A stretch of 15,176 nt of DNA, taken from positions 1-15,176 of the forward strand of contig CAZGSV010000081.1 in NCBI GenBank assembly GCA_964528605.1. Reading direction: 5' to 3'. Below the pieces are notes generated by a model. It worked only from the letters and a program-made list of their open reading frames with translations, was not told where the DNA came from and searched no databases. This DNA is from CAZGSV01 sp964528605. Lineage in GTDB: Bacteria; Armatimonadota; Zipacnadia; CAZGSV01. Below, piece after piece: positions 7,163 through 13,846 of this stretch. A program made the translations under genes and the position numbers. The first letter of the stretch is position 1. Every line of letters begins with the position of its first letter.

Positions 7163-7504
7163 TCAGGTCGGCTCCAGGGGGCGGAACTCCACGACGCAGC
7201 AGCCGAGGTCAATGCGGGAGCCGGAGGCAAACGAGTCGTGAACGCGCGGGTCGAGGCGGTTGAGGACGCGCTGCGCGCGGCGCTCGTCCTCCACCAGGCC
7301 GGCAGCGCGCAGTATGGCCAGGTGGTGCGAGGTGTGGGTCTGGCTCAGGCCCAACGCCTGCGCGATGTCACCCACCGAACGCTCGCCCTGAAAGAGCAGG
7401 CGGAGTATCCGCAGTCGGGTGTCGTCAGCCATGGCCTTGAGCACCTTGGCGCAGATGAAGGTGGGGCGGGCGGGGCGTTTCCGCTCATTCTGGGAATCAG
7501 ACAT
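7163..7504 (-). CDS. ArsR/SmtB-family winged-helix regulator
   Basis: 113 residues. Residues 16-80 form the ArsR-type winged helix: FICAKVLKAMADDTRLRILRLL (helices 1-2), GERSVGDIAQALGLSQTHTSHHLAILRAAGLV (helix-turn-helix, about 40-71), and the wing EDERRAQRVLNRL. The family represses transcription as a dimer and usually releases DNA on binding metal or another ligand. The helix-3 ELCVCDL arsenic/cadmium motif is absent. Instead there is Cys18 near the N-terminus and a Cys102-Cys103 pair in DLGCCVVEF at the C-terminus, so a non-classical thiol or metal sensor is possible (inference). The start is ATG 7504, almost directly after its promoter with no Shine-Dalgarno, so it is probably leaderless. 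It ends with TGA. It is divergent from csoR, with 364 bp between the starts; the next gene on its own strand is the aldolase. Confidence 0.93.
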   Translation of the reverse strand: MSDSQNERKRPARPTFICAKVLKAMADDTRLRILRLLFQGERSVGDIAQALGLSQTHTSHHLAILRAAGLVEDERRAQRVLNRLDPRVHDSFASGSRIDLGCCVVEFRPLEPT

Positions 7505-7505
7505 A

Positions 7506-7522
7506 TCTACATTACTTATAGA
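7506..7522. promoter_or_regulatory. Candidate ArsR operator (17-bp dyad)
   Basis: TCTACATTACTTATAGA is an imperfect palindrome (TCTA-x-A, 5 bases, T-x-TAGA) covering the -10 box of the arsR promoter and the probable transcription start. It is AT-rich against a GC-rich background. Position and form fit autorepression by the ArsR protein; the assignment is inference. Confidence 0.45.
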
Positions 7523-7543
7523 GAGTCAGGAACGGCGCGTCAA
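7515..7543 (-). promoter_or_regulatory. arsR promoter, sigma70-type
   Basis: On the minus strand TTGACG (7543-7538) and TATAAG (7520-7515) are 17 bp apart, the best promoter in the window. Only 10 bases separate the -10 box from the ATG at 7504, so transcription should start within about 0-5 nt of the start codon. Confidence 0.72.
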
Positions 7544-7622
7544 CAGTGCTCTGCGCCGCGATCGTAAGTCAGATCATCGGATTTGGCGCGTGCCGACGGT
7601 GAGCCCTTGAGCTATGTGATCT

Positions 7623-7718
7623 GCCGCCCCGCCTTGGCGGGGCGGCGTAGGGGCCGATTCTTAATCGGCCCGCCCCGCCGGAGGCGGGGAGAGGCCTGCC
7701 GTTCGTAGCGCCAACGGC
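7623..7718. repeat. Cluster of four adjacent hairpins (REP-like intergenic element)
   Basis: Four stem-loops in 96 bp. The first has an 11-bp perfect stem, 7623-7633 with 7636-7646 (GCCGCCCCGCC). The second has a 9-bp perfect stem, 7651-7659 with 7663-7671 (GGGCCGATT). The third has a 7-bp perfect stem, 7673-7679 with 7683-7689 (CCCCGCC, the core of the first reused). The fourth has a 6-bp stem, 7698-7703 with 7713-7718 (GCCGTT). They lie between two divergent genes, so they do not terminate either one. The form resembles REP-type palindromes that recur in intergenic DNA. Only one copy is in the window, so repetition is inferred. The rest of the gap, 7719-7810, holds only small dyads (GTCTC/GAGAC at 7776-7791; CCCC/GGGG near 7796-7805) and no gene. 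Confidence 0.6.
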
Positions 7719-7832
7719 GGGGCACGACTACATCTTAGGGCGGGTGCTCTCCCCCCGTTCCGGCTGACCCCTTGCGTCTCGGGCATGAGACCCTCCCCCG
7801 TGGGGAACCGACTGGCGCGGGCCGGAGTTGTG

Positions 7833-7841
7833 TGGTATAGT
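7833..7841 (+). promoter_or_regulatory. csoR promoter, extended -10
   Basis: TGG-TATAGT (7833-7841) is a TGn extended -10 box; the -35 region 17 bp upstream (TGGCGC at 7813-7818) is weak, as is common for extended -10 promoters. Transcription should start near 7848, inside the candidate CsoR operator. Confidence 0.55.
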
Positions 7842-7845
7842 TAGG

Positions 7846-7864
7846 TATCCCCTCGGGGGGGACA
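7846..7864. promoter_or_regulatory. Candidate CsoR operator
   Basis: TATCCCC (7846-7852), 5 bases, then GGGGACA (7858-7864) form an inverted repeat with one mismatch in 7. C-run/G-run dyads with flanking TA-type ends are typical of CsoR sites. It covers the predicted transcription start of csoR and ends just before the ATG, so bound CsoR would block transcription of csoR and the ATPase. Function is inferred. Confidence 0.55.
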
Positions 7865-7868
7865 GGAT

Positions 7869-8153
7869 ATGATGAACGAGAAAACGATGGCTCACGGCGC
7901 TGTGCAGAAGGATGTCTCCGACCGCCTCGCGCGGGCGGAAGGCCATGTGGCCGGTGTTCGCCGGATGTGGGAGGAGGGCCGGGGCTGCGCCGAAGTGCTC
8001 ACCCAGATCGCTGCGGTCCGCGCCGCGCTGGACAAGGCGGCCCGCATCATCCTCGAGTCCCACATGGAGACCTGCCTGGTGCGGGCCATCAGGGAAGGCA
8101 CCGGCGAGCAAAGCCTGGCCGAGTTGCAGGAGGCGCTGGCCCGCATCCTGTGA
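7869..8153 (+). CDS. csoR: CsoR-type Cu(I)-responsive repressor
   Basis: 94 residues, all-helical CsoR/RcnR family (DUF156): VSDRLARAEGHVAGVRRM begins helix 1. The Cu(I) triad is Cys40 (GRGC), His65 and Cys69 (SHMETC); spacings of 25 and 4 are the same as in Mycobacterium tuberculosis CsoR (Cys36/His61/Cys65). An RcnR Ni/Co sensor or an FrmR formaldehyde sensor would differ at these positions. The family binds C/G-run dyads as an oligomer and leaves DNA on Cu(I) binding; such a dyad lies at 7846-7864. The start is the first of two tandem ATGs (7869 or 7872), with AGGA just upstream. It stops at TGA, 28 bp before the ATPase start, so the two form an operon and the regulator probably controls metal export. 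Confidence 0.94.
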   Translation: MMNEKTMAHGAVQKDVSDRLARAEGHVAGVRRMWEEGRGCAEVLTQIAAVRAALDKAARIILESHMETCLVRAIREGTGEQSLAELQEALARIL

Positions 8154-8181
8154 AGGCCTAAGGAAAGGACCGATCACCAAC

Positions 8182-10095
8182 TTGTCGTGCTGCGATAGAT
8201 CACCATCGCTGCCTACCGCGAGCGGCGGCCCGAGCAAGCGCCTTGCAGCGCTGCTCAAGACTCGTGAGCTGTGGTTGACGGCTGCCACGGGTGTGCTGGC
8301 GGCCGCGGCCTGGCTGACGGCCGGCGCGGGCCAAACGGTGAGTGCGGTGCTCGCACTCATCGCCGTCGCCACGGGCGGCGGCCCCATCATCGTTGGCGCC
8401 GTACGAGGCGTGCTCCGGCGTCAGGTGAACGTGGATGAGTTGATCAGCATCGCGGTGGTCGCCTCCGTGGCGGTAGGCGAGTACCTGCCTGCGGCGGTGG
8501 TTGTGTGGATTGCGGCGCTGGGCGGCCTGCTGGAGCAGTTCACCGCGCAAGGCGCGCAGCAGGCGATAGATCAACTTGGCTCGCTTTTCCCTCAGATGGC
8601 CGTAGTGCGTGAGAACGGGCAAGAGCGAGAGGTCAAGGCTTCTGAGGTCAAGATCCGGGATCTGGTGCTGCTCCGACCGGGGGCCCGCATCCCGGTTGAC
8701 GGCATTGTGTCCAAGGGACGCGCCTCCGTTAACGAGGCGCCGGTGACGGGCGAGCCGATGCCCAAGGAGAAAGGTCCGGGAGACACGGTCTACGCGGGCA
8801 CCGTGGTCGAGTCGGGCTCGATAGAGGTGCGCGCGCAGCGCGTTGGCGAGGACAGCACCCTGGGCCGCATGGCCGACCTCATCCGTCGAGCCGCAGCGGA
8901 GAAGGCGCCCGTCGAGCGCGTCGCGGACCGCTACGCCAAGTACATCACCCCGGCAACCGTGGCGCTGGCCTTGCTGATTTACGCTCTCACCGGCGAGGTG
9001 ATGCGCGCGGTGACCGTGCTCATAGTCGTCTGTCCGTGCGCGCTCATACTGGCGACACCCACGGCAGTGGTGGCGGCTTTCGGCAACGCGGCGCGCAACG
9101 GCGTGGTCATTAAGAGCGGCCCCGGGCTGGAGGCTCTGGGCTCGGTAACGGTTGTCGCACTAGACAAAACGGGCACGTTGACCTACGGCCGCCCCGTCAT
9201 CCGTGAGGTGGTTGCGCTGAACGGCGAGACGGAAGAAGAACTCGTCCTGGTGGCGGCCATGGCGGAGAAGTTCTCCGAGCATCCCGTCGCTCGCGCCCTG
9301 GTCGAGGAGGCCGAAAGGCGAGGCTTGGATACGCCTGACCCTGACGAGTTCACCAGCGTGGCGGGGCATGGCGTCTCGGTGGTCTGGGACGGCCACCGCG
9401 TCGCGGTAGGCACGCCGGAACTCATTATCAACGGCGGCTGGGAGATAGATGACGACACGCAGGCGCTCTACGACGAACTGCAGGGCACCGGCGCCAGCGT
9501 CGTCATTGTCGCCAAGTGCTACCGCGTCATGGGAGTTATCGTGGTCGAGGACCAGATCCGCGAGACCGGCCCGGAGGCGGTTGCTGGGCTGGCCCGGGTG
9601 GGCATAAGACGCGTGCTGCTGCTGAGCGGCGACCACCAGGCCAACGCCCAGCGAGTGGGACGCCGGCTGGGCGTAACGGAGGCGCGGGGGGGGCTGCTTC
9701 CCGACACGAAGGTGGAAGTGGTGCGCTCTCTGGAGAATGCCGGGGAGAGAGTTGCCATGGTGGGGGACGGCATCAATGACGCGCCCGCGCTCGCGGCCGC
9801 GACGGTGGGCGTGGCGATGGGCACCTCCGGCACGCAGTTGGCCATTGAGAGCGCGCAGGTCGCGCTGATGACCGAGGACATGTCGCGGCTGCCCTACGCT
9901 CTGGCTCTCGCCCAGAAGGCTTTGCGCGTAATCGGGCAGAACATCTGGTGGTCGCTGCTCTTCAACGTTGGCGGCTTGATAGGTGCCGCCGCTGGCGTCC
10001 TCAGCCCCATCTCCGGGGCGCTGGTCCACAACTTCGGCTCCGTCTTTGTGGTGGTGAACGCGGCGCGCCTGCTGCGCCACCGCGTCAAAGTCTAG
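8182..10095 (+). CDS. P1B-type heavy-metal-exporting ATPase
   Basis: 637 residues from TTG 8182. It pumps soft metal ions out of the cytoplasm using ATP. Eight membrane segments are predicted (about 30-48, 53-75, 86-99, 101-120, 253-270, 276-300, 584-604, 610-631). Motifs: TGE 189-191, CPC 284-286 in the transport site, phosphorylation Asp328 in DKTGT, HP 367-368, GDGINDAP 528-535. There is no N-terminal HMA domain, only Cys3-Cys4. Segment 7 has Phe594-Asn595 (like YN of copper pumps), but segment 8 has HNFGS 616-620 where copper pumps have MxxSS, so specificity is uncertain; the csoR partner argues for Cu(I). TTG is chosen because no in-frame ATG exists between the csoR stop and the actuator domain, and AGGAAAGGA precedes it; GTG 8293 would cut the first membrane helix. 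It ends with TAG. Confidence 0.93.
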   Translation: MSCCDRSPSLPTASGGPSKRLAALLKTRELWLTAATGVLAAAAWLTAGAGQTVSAVLALIAVATGGGPIIVGAVRGVLRRQVNVDELISIAVVASVAVGEYLPAAVVVWIAALGGLLEQFTAQGAQQAIDQLGSLFPQMAVVRENGQEREVKASEVKIRDLVLLRPGARIPVDGIVSKGRASVNEAPVTGEPMPKEKGPGDTVYAGTVVESGSIEVRAQRVGEDSTLGRMADLIRRAAAEKAPVERVADRYAKYITPATVALALLIYALTGEVMRAVTVLIVVCPCALILATPTAVVAAFGNAARNGVVIKSGPGLEALGSVTVVALDKTGTLTYGRPVIREVVALNGETEEELVLVAAMAEKFSEHPVARALVEEAERRGLDTPDPDEFTSVAGHGVSVVWDGHRVAVGTPELIINGGWEIDDDTQALYDELQGTGASVVIVAKCYRVMGVIVVEDQIRETGPEAVAGLARVGIRRVLLLSGDHQANAQRVGRRLGVTEARGGLLPDTKVEVVRSLENAGERVAMVGDGINDAPALAAATVGVAMGTSGTQLAIESAQVALMTEDMSRLPYALALAQKALRVIGQNIWWSLLFNVGGLIGAAAGVLSPISGALVHNFGSVFVVVNAARLLRHRVKV

Positions 10096-10170
10096 GGCCG
10101 TTTGCGAGGCCAAGCCTAGCGCGCCCGGCCGCGGCCCGCCTTCCCCTGACCCCTTGGCGTATCGGGGCCG

Positions 10171-10199
10171 TTGAGGCTAACGGGCGCGGATGCTAGCCT
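10171..10199 (+). promoter_or_regulatory. Weak candidate promoter before the zinc-ribbon/DUF3352-like gene
   Basis: TTGAGG (10171-10176) and TAGCCT (10194-10199) are 17 bp apart, and the start codon at 10218 follows a leader of about 12 nt. AGGCTA/TAGCCT also form a dyad (10174-10199). The match is modest. The 122-bp gap after the ATPase holds no other clear signal. Confidence 0.3.
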
Positions 10200-10217
10200 T
10201 ACAGCGAGGTGAGGTGA

Positions 10218-12043
10218 ATGGCCAGCTGCCAGCGATGTGGGAAGGAAATCCCCGAGGGCAGGGTGCTCTGCCAGGAGTGCGCCGACCAGCAGGCGAAGGA
10301 GAAGCCGGCGGAGGTGCCGCAGTCGGAGTGGACGGAGAAGCCGACGCGCGGCGGCAGGGGGTGGGGAGTGTGGCTGGCTCTCGTGCTCGTTTTGGTGGTG
10401 GCCGCTGCGGCAGTGGCGTGGTGGCGGTACGGGCCCTCAAGGCCGGTCTTAGGCAAGCAAGGGAAGACGCTGCACGCGCTCGATCTGCTGCCGCAGGATA
10501 CGGACATGGTCGTGCTAGTTGAGGCTGCCCGCGTCCGCAAGGAAGCGCCGGAGGGAGAGCGGCTCGTGAAGTTGGCGGTTGACTCGGCGCCAACGGAATG
10601 GCGAGGGGCGGCCCAGTCGCTGTCCGCGCTGAAACAGGTGGCAGTGTCAGTGCGGATGACNNNNNNNNNNCGCCGAAGGGGTCGTCGTCCAGGCCGGGCC
10701 GGGAGCCGGTTGGGGTACCCGGAGCCGAGGCAGTGCTGGTGGGCGAGGCCGAGTCCTCCGGCGCGGCTAAGAAGGCTCTGGCGGCCCTCACCAGGGGGAT
10801 GGGTTCGGCGCAGCCAAAGCGCGAGCGCTACGAAGGTGTCGAAATCCTCAAATGGTCCAATCCGCAGATGGCGGCGGCCAGACTGGATCAATTCCTGCTG
10901 ATTGGCTCGCGCGCGGAGGACCTGTCGGCGATAGTGGGAGCCGCTACCTCGAAGGCGCAGCAGAATGGGCTGTCGAAGTCCGCGGCGTATGTTGAGGCCC
11001 AGAAGAGCCTCGGGATGAAGCCGATGGTGATCGTTTTTGAGCGGCCGGAGCAGTTTACGGTGCCCCTACGGGTGATTGCGCAGGCTGAGGGGGGCTCCGT
11101 GGGCCCTGAGGGAATGAGCGAGTGGGCCATGATGGGCGCCGACTTTGATGACAAGGGCGTCTTCTTCCGCGCCGTACAGAAGATGGGACCCAAGGGCAAG
11201 ACCATGATGGCCTCGCTGCCCGCGAGCCCGGTCAAGTTGAGCGTGGCCCGGTGGATGCCGAAAAACGCCCTGATTGCTTTCGCGGGCAGCAACTTCGGCC
11301 GATGGGCCAAGATGATGATGGACCTGATGGAGGAGTCCAACCCTCAGATCGCCAGCGCGGTACTCACGATGCAACAGCAGTTGGGGTTTGACCTGCGCCG
11401 GGACCTGTTCCCGGCGCTGGTCGGCGACTGGGCTTTGGTGATGGAACTGACGGGCACCCCGCCGGCGATGGGCACACCCAGAATTGCCCTGGTGGTGGAG
11501 ACGGCGCCGGGCGCCGGCCCTGCGGCCTATGACCGGCTGGTGGGCGCCTTCAAGACCGCGGCGCCGCCTACCGTGGCCGAGCAGCCGGGCCAGAAGCGCG
11601 CGGTCATCAAGTTGGCCGTTGGGCCCGGCATGGGCGCGGGCCTGCAGTTGGGAGTGGAGGCCACTCAGAACCTGGTGGCCATTGGCATGGAGCCCGGCTT
11701 CGTTAATGCGCTGATGAAGGGGCTGCCACCGGAGAAGTCGCTCGCGGGCCTCTGGAAGGATAAGAAGATCCCGGAGAAGGCAGAGGCACTGTTCTACTTC
11801 AACGCCGCAAGCATAGCGCCGATGATTGGCGTCTTTGCGGGCGCCGTGAGCGGGAGGCAAGCGGACGCGGCACGAGTCGCCGCAAGCGTACTAGGGTGCC
11901 TGGGGCCCGCGTACGGCTGGTCGGTCAGACCCTCCCAGACTGAGATGGAGTTCGAGGGCCGGATGGCGCTCGACTACAAGAAACTCGCGAGCACGGCGGA
12001 GGCGGCAGCGAAACAGAGCGCTGGAGCCAAGGCCAAGCCCTGA
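10218..12043 (+). CDS. Zinc-ribbon, single-TM protein with DUF3352-like outer domain (interrupted by assembly gap)
   Basis: ATG 10218 follows GAGG at 10206-10209 and 10211-10214. The N-terminus is a zinc ribbon with Cys4, Cys7, Cys18 and Cys21 (CQRCG ... CQEC), then a linker, a membrane helix (about 49-69), and the start of an extracytoplasmic domain (ALDLLPQDTDMVVLVEAA). At 10661-10670 ten Ns interrupt the gene. The 5' part reads in the frame of 10218, the 3' part (from 10673) in another frame, reaching TGA at 12041-12043. The frames join only if the true gap is 3k+2 bases long. The 3' part is about 457 residues, rich in Gly/Ala/Met and without motifs, ending AAKQSAGAKAKP. It resembles DUF3352-type proteins of unknown function (low certainty). 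Probably membrane-bound with the ribbon inside and the large domain outside. Confidence 0.75.
10661..10670. other. Scaffold gap (10 N) inside a gene
   Basis: Ten consecutive Ns, a placeholder for unknown length. The reading frame differs on the two sides, so the real length is not 10. The first 20-25 codons after the gap (Pro/Gly/Arg/Ser-rich in the 3' frame) may also hold base errors. Confidence 0.97.
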
Positions 12044-12059
12044 CCTCCGCGCTCTGGGG

Positions 12060-12083
12060 GGCTGCGTGGCCCGCGGCGCAGCC
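12060..12083. terminator. Candidate bidirectional terminator between convergent genes
   Basis: GGCTGCG (12060-12066) and CGCAGCC (12077-12083) form a perfect 7-bp stem with a 10-base loop. It lies in the 59-bp space between the rightward gene ending at 12043 and the leftward gene ending at 12103. Neither side has a T tract, so the call rests on position and stem. Confidence 0.45.
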
Positions 12084-12102
12084 TAGACAGGTGGGGGCGC
12101 GG

Positions 12103-12801
12103 CTACTGCGCCTCCTCTGTCTTGTACAGATAGCGCCCGTCGTCGTACTGGACGAGTCGGAAGGGGCGCTCGGCTTGATACCAAAACGTCTGCCCCAACC
12201 GGCCGCCCGCCACTTCCACCTTCCAGGCGTCGAATCTGCCTAGCGATGTCGTTACCTTCTCCTTGCCTACTACGCGCACCTCAGCGCGGACGACGGATGC
12301 TTCCAGGCTGAGGAGTATCCCCAGCCCCAGGCGCTTACCGGGCTCGAAGCGGACGCACCGGAGGAGCATGGGGATCTCGCCCTCGGCATAGGTGTCTTCG
12401 GTAACCTTGACGGCTGATGACGCGGGCGCCCCCGGTCCGCTGGCGGTTATCGCGGCCGTGTCCTTCTCATAGCGCACGCTCAGTTCCATGGGGATCCCGG
12501 GCTGGGTGATGGTGCGCTACTCCTCGATGGGCAGCAGGCTCTCGGCGTGCAGGCGGAGGCGCGTGGAGTCCTGGGTGGTAGCGATGATGATCGTGCGATC
12601 CAGCACGAAGGCCGTTTCCTCACGGGTTATCCGGAACCCAGCCTCGCCTAACCGTGTCCCCTCGCGGTCAAAGATCGTGTAGGTGCTGAGTTCCCGGTTG
12701 CCCCAGGGGATTGCTGAGACGACCCCTTTGACGGGCGGCTGGGCGCAAGAGCATGCCCACAGGAGCACGAGGGGGAGCCCAAGTCGCAGGAGGCGGCGCA
12801 T
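12103..12801 (-). pseudogene. Putative lipoprotein gene broken by an in-frame TAG
   Basis: One frame runs from ATG 12801 to TAG 12103-12105 (232 codons plus stop), interrupted only by TAG at 12519-12517. The first 94 residues begin with a lipoprotein-type signal (MRRLLRLGLPLVLLWAC, lipobox LWAC, Cys17), then beta-rich sequence ending HAESLLPIEE. After the TAG the same frame continues RTITQPGIP and a 128-residue stretch (FEPGKRLGLGILLSLEAS ... AWKVEVAGGRLGQTFWYQAERPFRLVQYDDGRYLY). The pattern of a modified hydrolysable intermediate ending in a Tyr/Trp-rich beta strand resembles DUF3108-type envelope proteins (low certainty). The second piece has no ribosome binding site before its first ATG (12489). 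Seven other genes here end in TAG, so TAG is a normal stop. A point nonsense mutation or a base-call error (for example TAC to TAG) fits best. It is divergent from hisG. Confidence 0.72.
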
Positions 12802-12885
12802 TCGCGTAAGGATGGCAGGAGTCTAGCCGGACGAGGGCAGCCCGACAAGGACGCCGGCGCGCGGTAGCCCCTCGGGCGGGGGTAG

Positions 12886-12914
12886 TTGGCGGGTTTCCGT
12901 GTGTGTGATACGCT
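12886..12914 (+). promoter_or_regulatory. hisG promoter, sigma70-type
   Basis: TTGGCG (12886-12891) and TACGCT (12909-12914) are 17 bp apart; GGAGG (12928-12932) and the GTG at 12943 follow. A leader of about 20 nt fits. It lies in the 141-bp divergent space with the broken lipoprotein gene, for which I see no clear promoter. Confidence 0.5.
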
Positions 12915-12942
12915 ATAAGCCCGCCCTGGAGGGGCCAAGAGA

Positions 12943-13815
12943 GTGCGTAGACTGCGAATAGGGTTGCCGAAAGGAAGCCTCCAGCAGGCGACCATCAACC
13001 TGCTGGAGAGCGCCGGCTATGAGGTGCGGTTGCCGGACCGGTCCTACTACCCCAGCCTCGACGACCCGGAGTTGGAGGCCACGCTCATCAGAGCGCAGGA
13101 GATTCCCCACTTCGTGGAGCAAGGGGTATTCGACGTTGGCATTACCGGATGGGACTGGGTAGTAGAGACGGGCGCCAAGGTCAAAGAGATCTGTGAGTTG
13201 GTCTACTCCAAGCAGGGCTTCAGCGAGGCGCGCTGGGTATTGGCGGTGCCTGAGGACTCCAAGGTGCGGCGGGTGAGCGACCTGCGCGGCAAGCGCATCA
13301 CCACCGAACTGGTCAACGTGACGCGCAAGTTCCTCGCCGCACGGAAGGTGCGCGCGGAGGTGGAGTTCTCCTGGGGCGCGACTGAGGCCAAGGTGCCGCT
13401 GCTCTTCGATGCGATGGTGGAGTTGACGGAGACGGGCGCCTCGCTGCGCGCTCATCGCCTGCGGATAGTGGAGGAAGTGCTGCGCACCTCCACCCGGCTG
13501 ATTGGCAACCGGGACTCCATCAAGCAGGCGTGGAAGCGGAAGAAGGCGGAGAACCTGGCGACCCTATTGGACGGGGCGCTGCGAGCGCAGGGGATGGTCG
13601 GCGTGAAGATGAACGTGGCCCGGGCCGACTTGAAGAAGGTCTTGGCCGCGCTGCCCGCGCTCAAACAGCCGACGATCTCCGACTTGGCGGACGCGAACTA
13701 CGTGGCCGTCGAGGTAGTGGCGGAAACGAAACTGATGCGGGACCTGATTCCGGAGTTGCGGCGTGCGGGAGCCAGTGGGATCATCGAGTATCCGTTGAGG
13801 AAAGTGATTCCCTGA
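12943..13815 (+). CDS. hisG: ATP phosphoribosyltransferase, long form
   Basis: First step of histidine synthesis: ATP plus PRPP to phosphoribosyl-ATP, in the cytoplasm. 290 residues, the length of the long, self-regulated (HisG_L) form that needs no HisZ. The N-terminus LRIGLPKGSL (4-13) and GVFDVGITGWDWV (61-73) are typical; the PRPP-binding loop is around MVELTETGASLR (158-169). Residues 215-290 (MVGVKMNVARADLKKVLAALP ... GIIEYPLRKVIP) form the ACT-like C-terminal domain that binds histidine for feedback inhibition. The start is GTG 12943, with GGAGG 10 bases upstream and a promoter before it. It ends with TGA. No other his gene is in the window; the next gene starts 31 bp later on the same strand and is likely co-transcribed. 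Confidence 0.96.
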   Translation: MRRLRIGLPKGSLQQATINLLESAGYEVRLPDRSYYPSLDDPELEATLIRAQEIPHFVEQGVFDVGITGWDWVVETGAKVKEICELVYSKQGFSEARWVLAVPEDSKVRRVSDLRGKRITTELVNVTRKFLAARKVRAEVEFSWGATEAKVPLLFDAMVELTETGASLRAHRLRIVEEVLRTSTRLIGNRDSIKQAWKRKKAENLATLLDGALRAQGMVGVKMNVARADLKKVLAALPALKQPTISDLADANYVAVEVVAETKLMRDLIPELRRAGASGIIEYPLRKVIP

Positions 13816-13846
13816 GCGGCGGCTGCCGGTAGGGAGTGGTGAGCGA

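Noticed and set aside
7623..7718. Hairpin cluster as transcription terminators
   Set aside because: The flanking genes diverge from this region, so no known transcript ends here, and there are no T tracts.
7623..7718. CRISPR array
   Set aside because: The stems have different sequences and there are no regularly spaced direct repeats with unique spacers.
7912..8181. ATPase starting at 7912, overlapping csoR
   Set aside because: That N-terminal part is an out-of-frame shadow of csoR, Arg/Ser/Pro-rich, with no HMA domain. TTG 8182 after the csoR stop fits the membrane topology.
10671..10901. Direct continuation of the 10218 frame after the N run (Arg/Gly/Pro-rich)
   Set aside because: It soon ends and looks like a shadow; the frame of 10673 stays open for about 457 codons to 12043.
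12517..12519. General amber recoding (TAG as pyrrolysine or Gln)
   Set aside because: TAG ends at least eight genes of normal length in the window, so reading it as sense everywhere would fuse or extend most genes.
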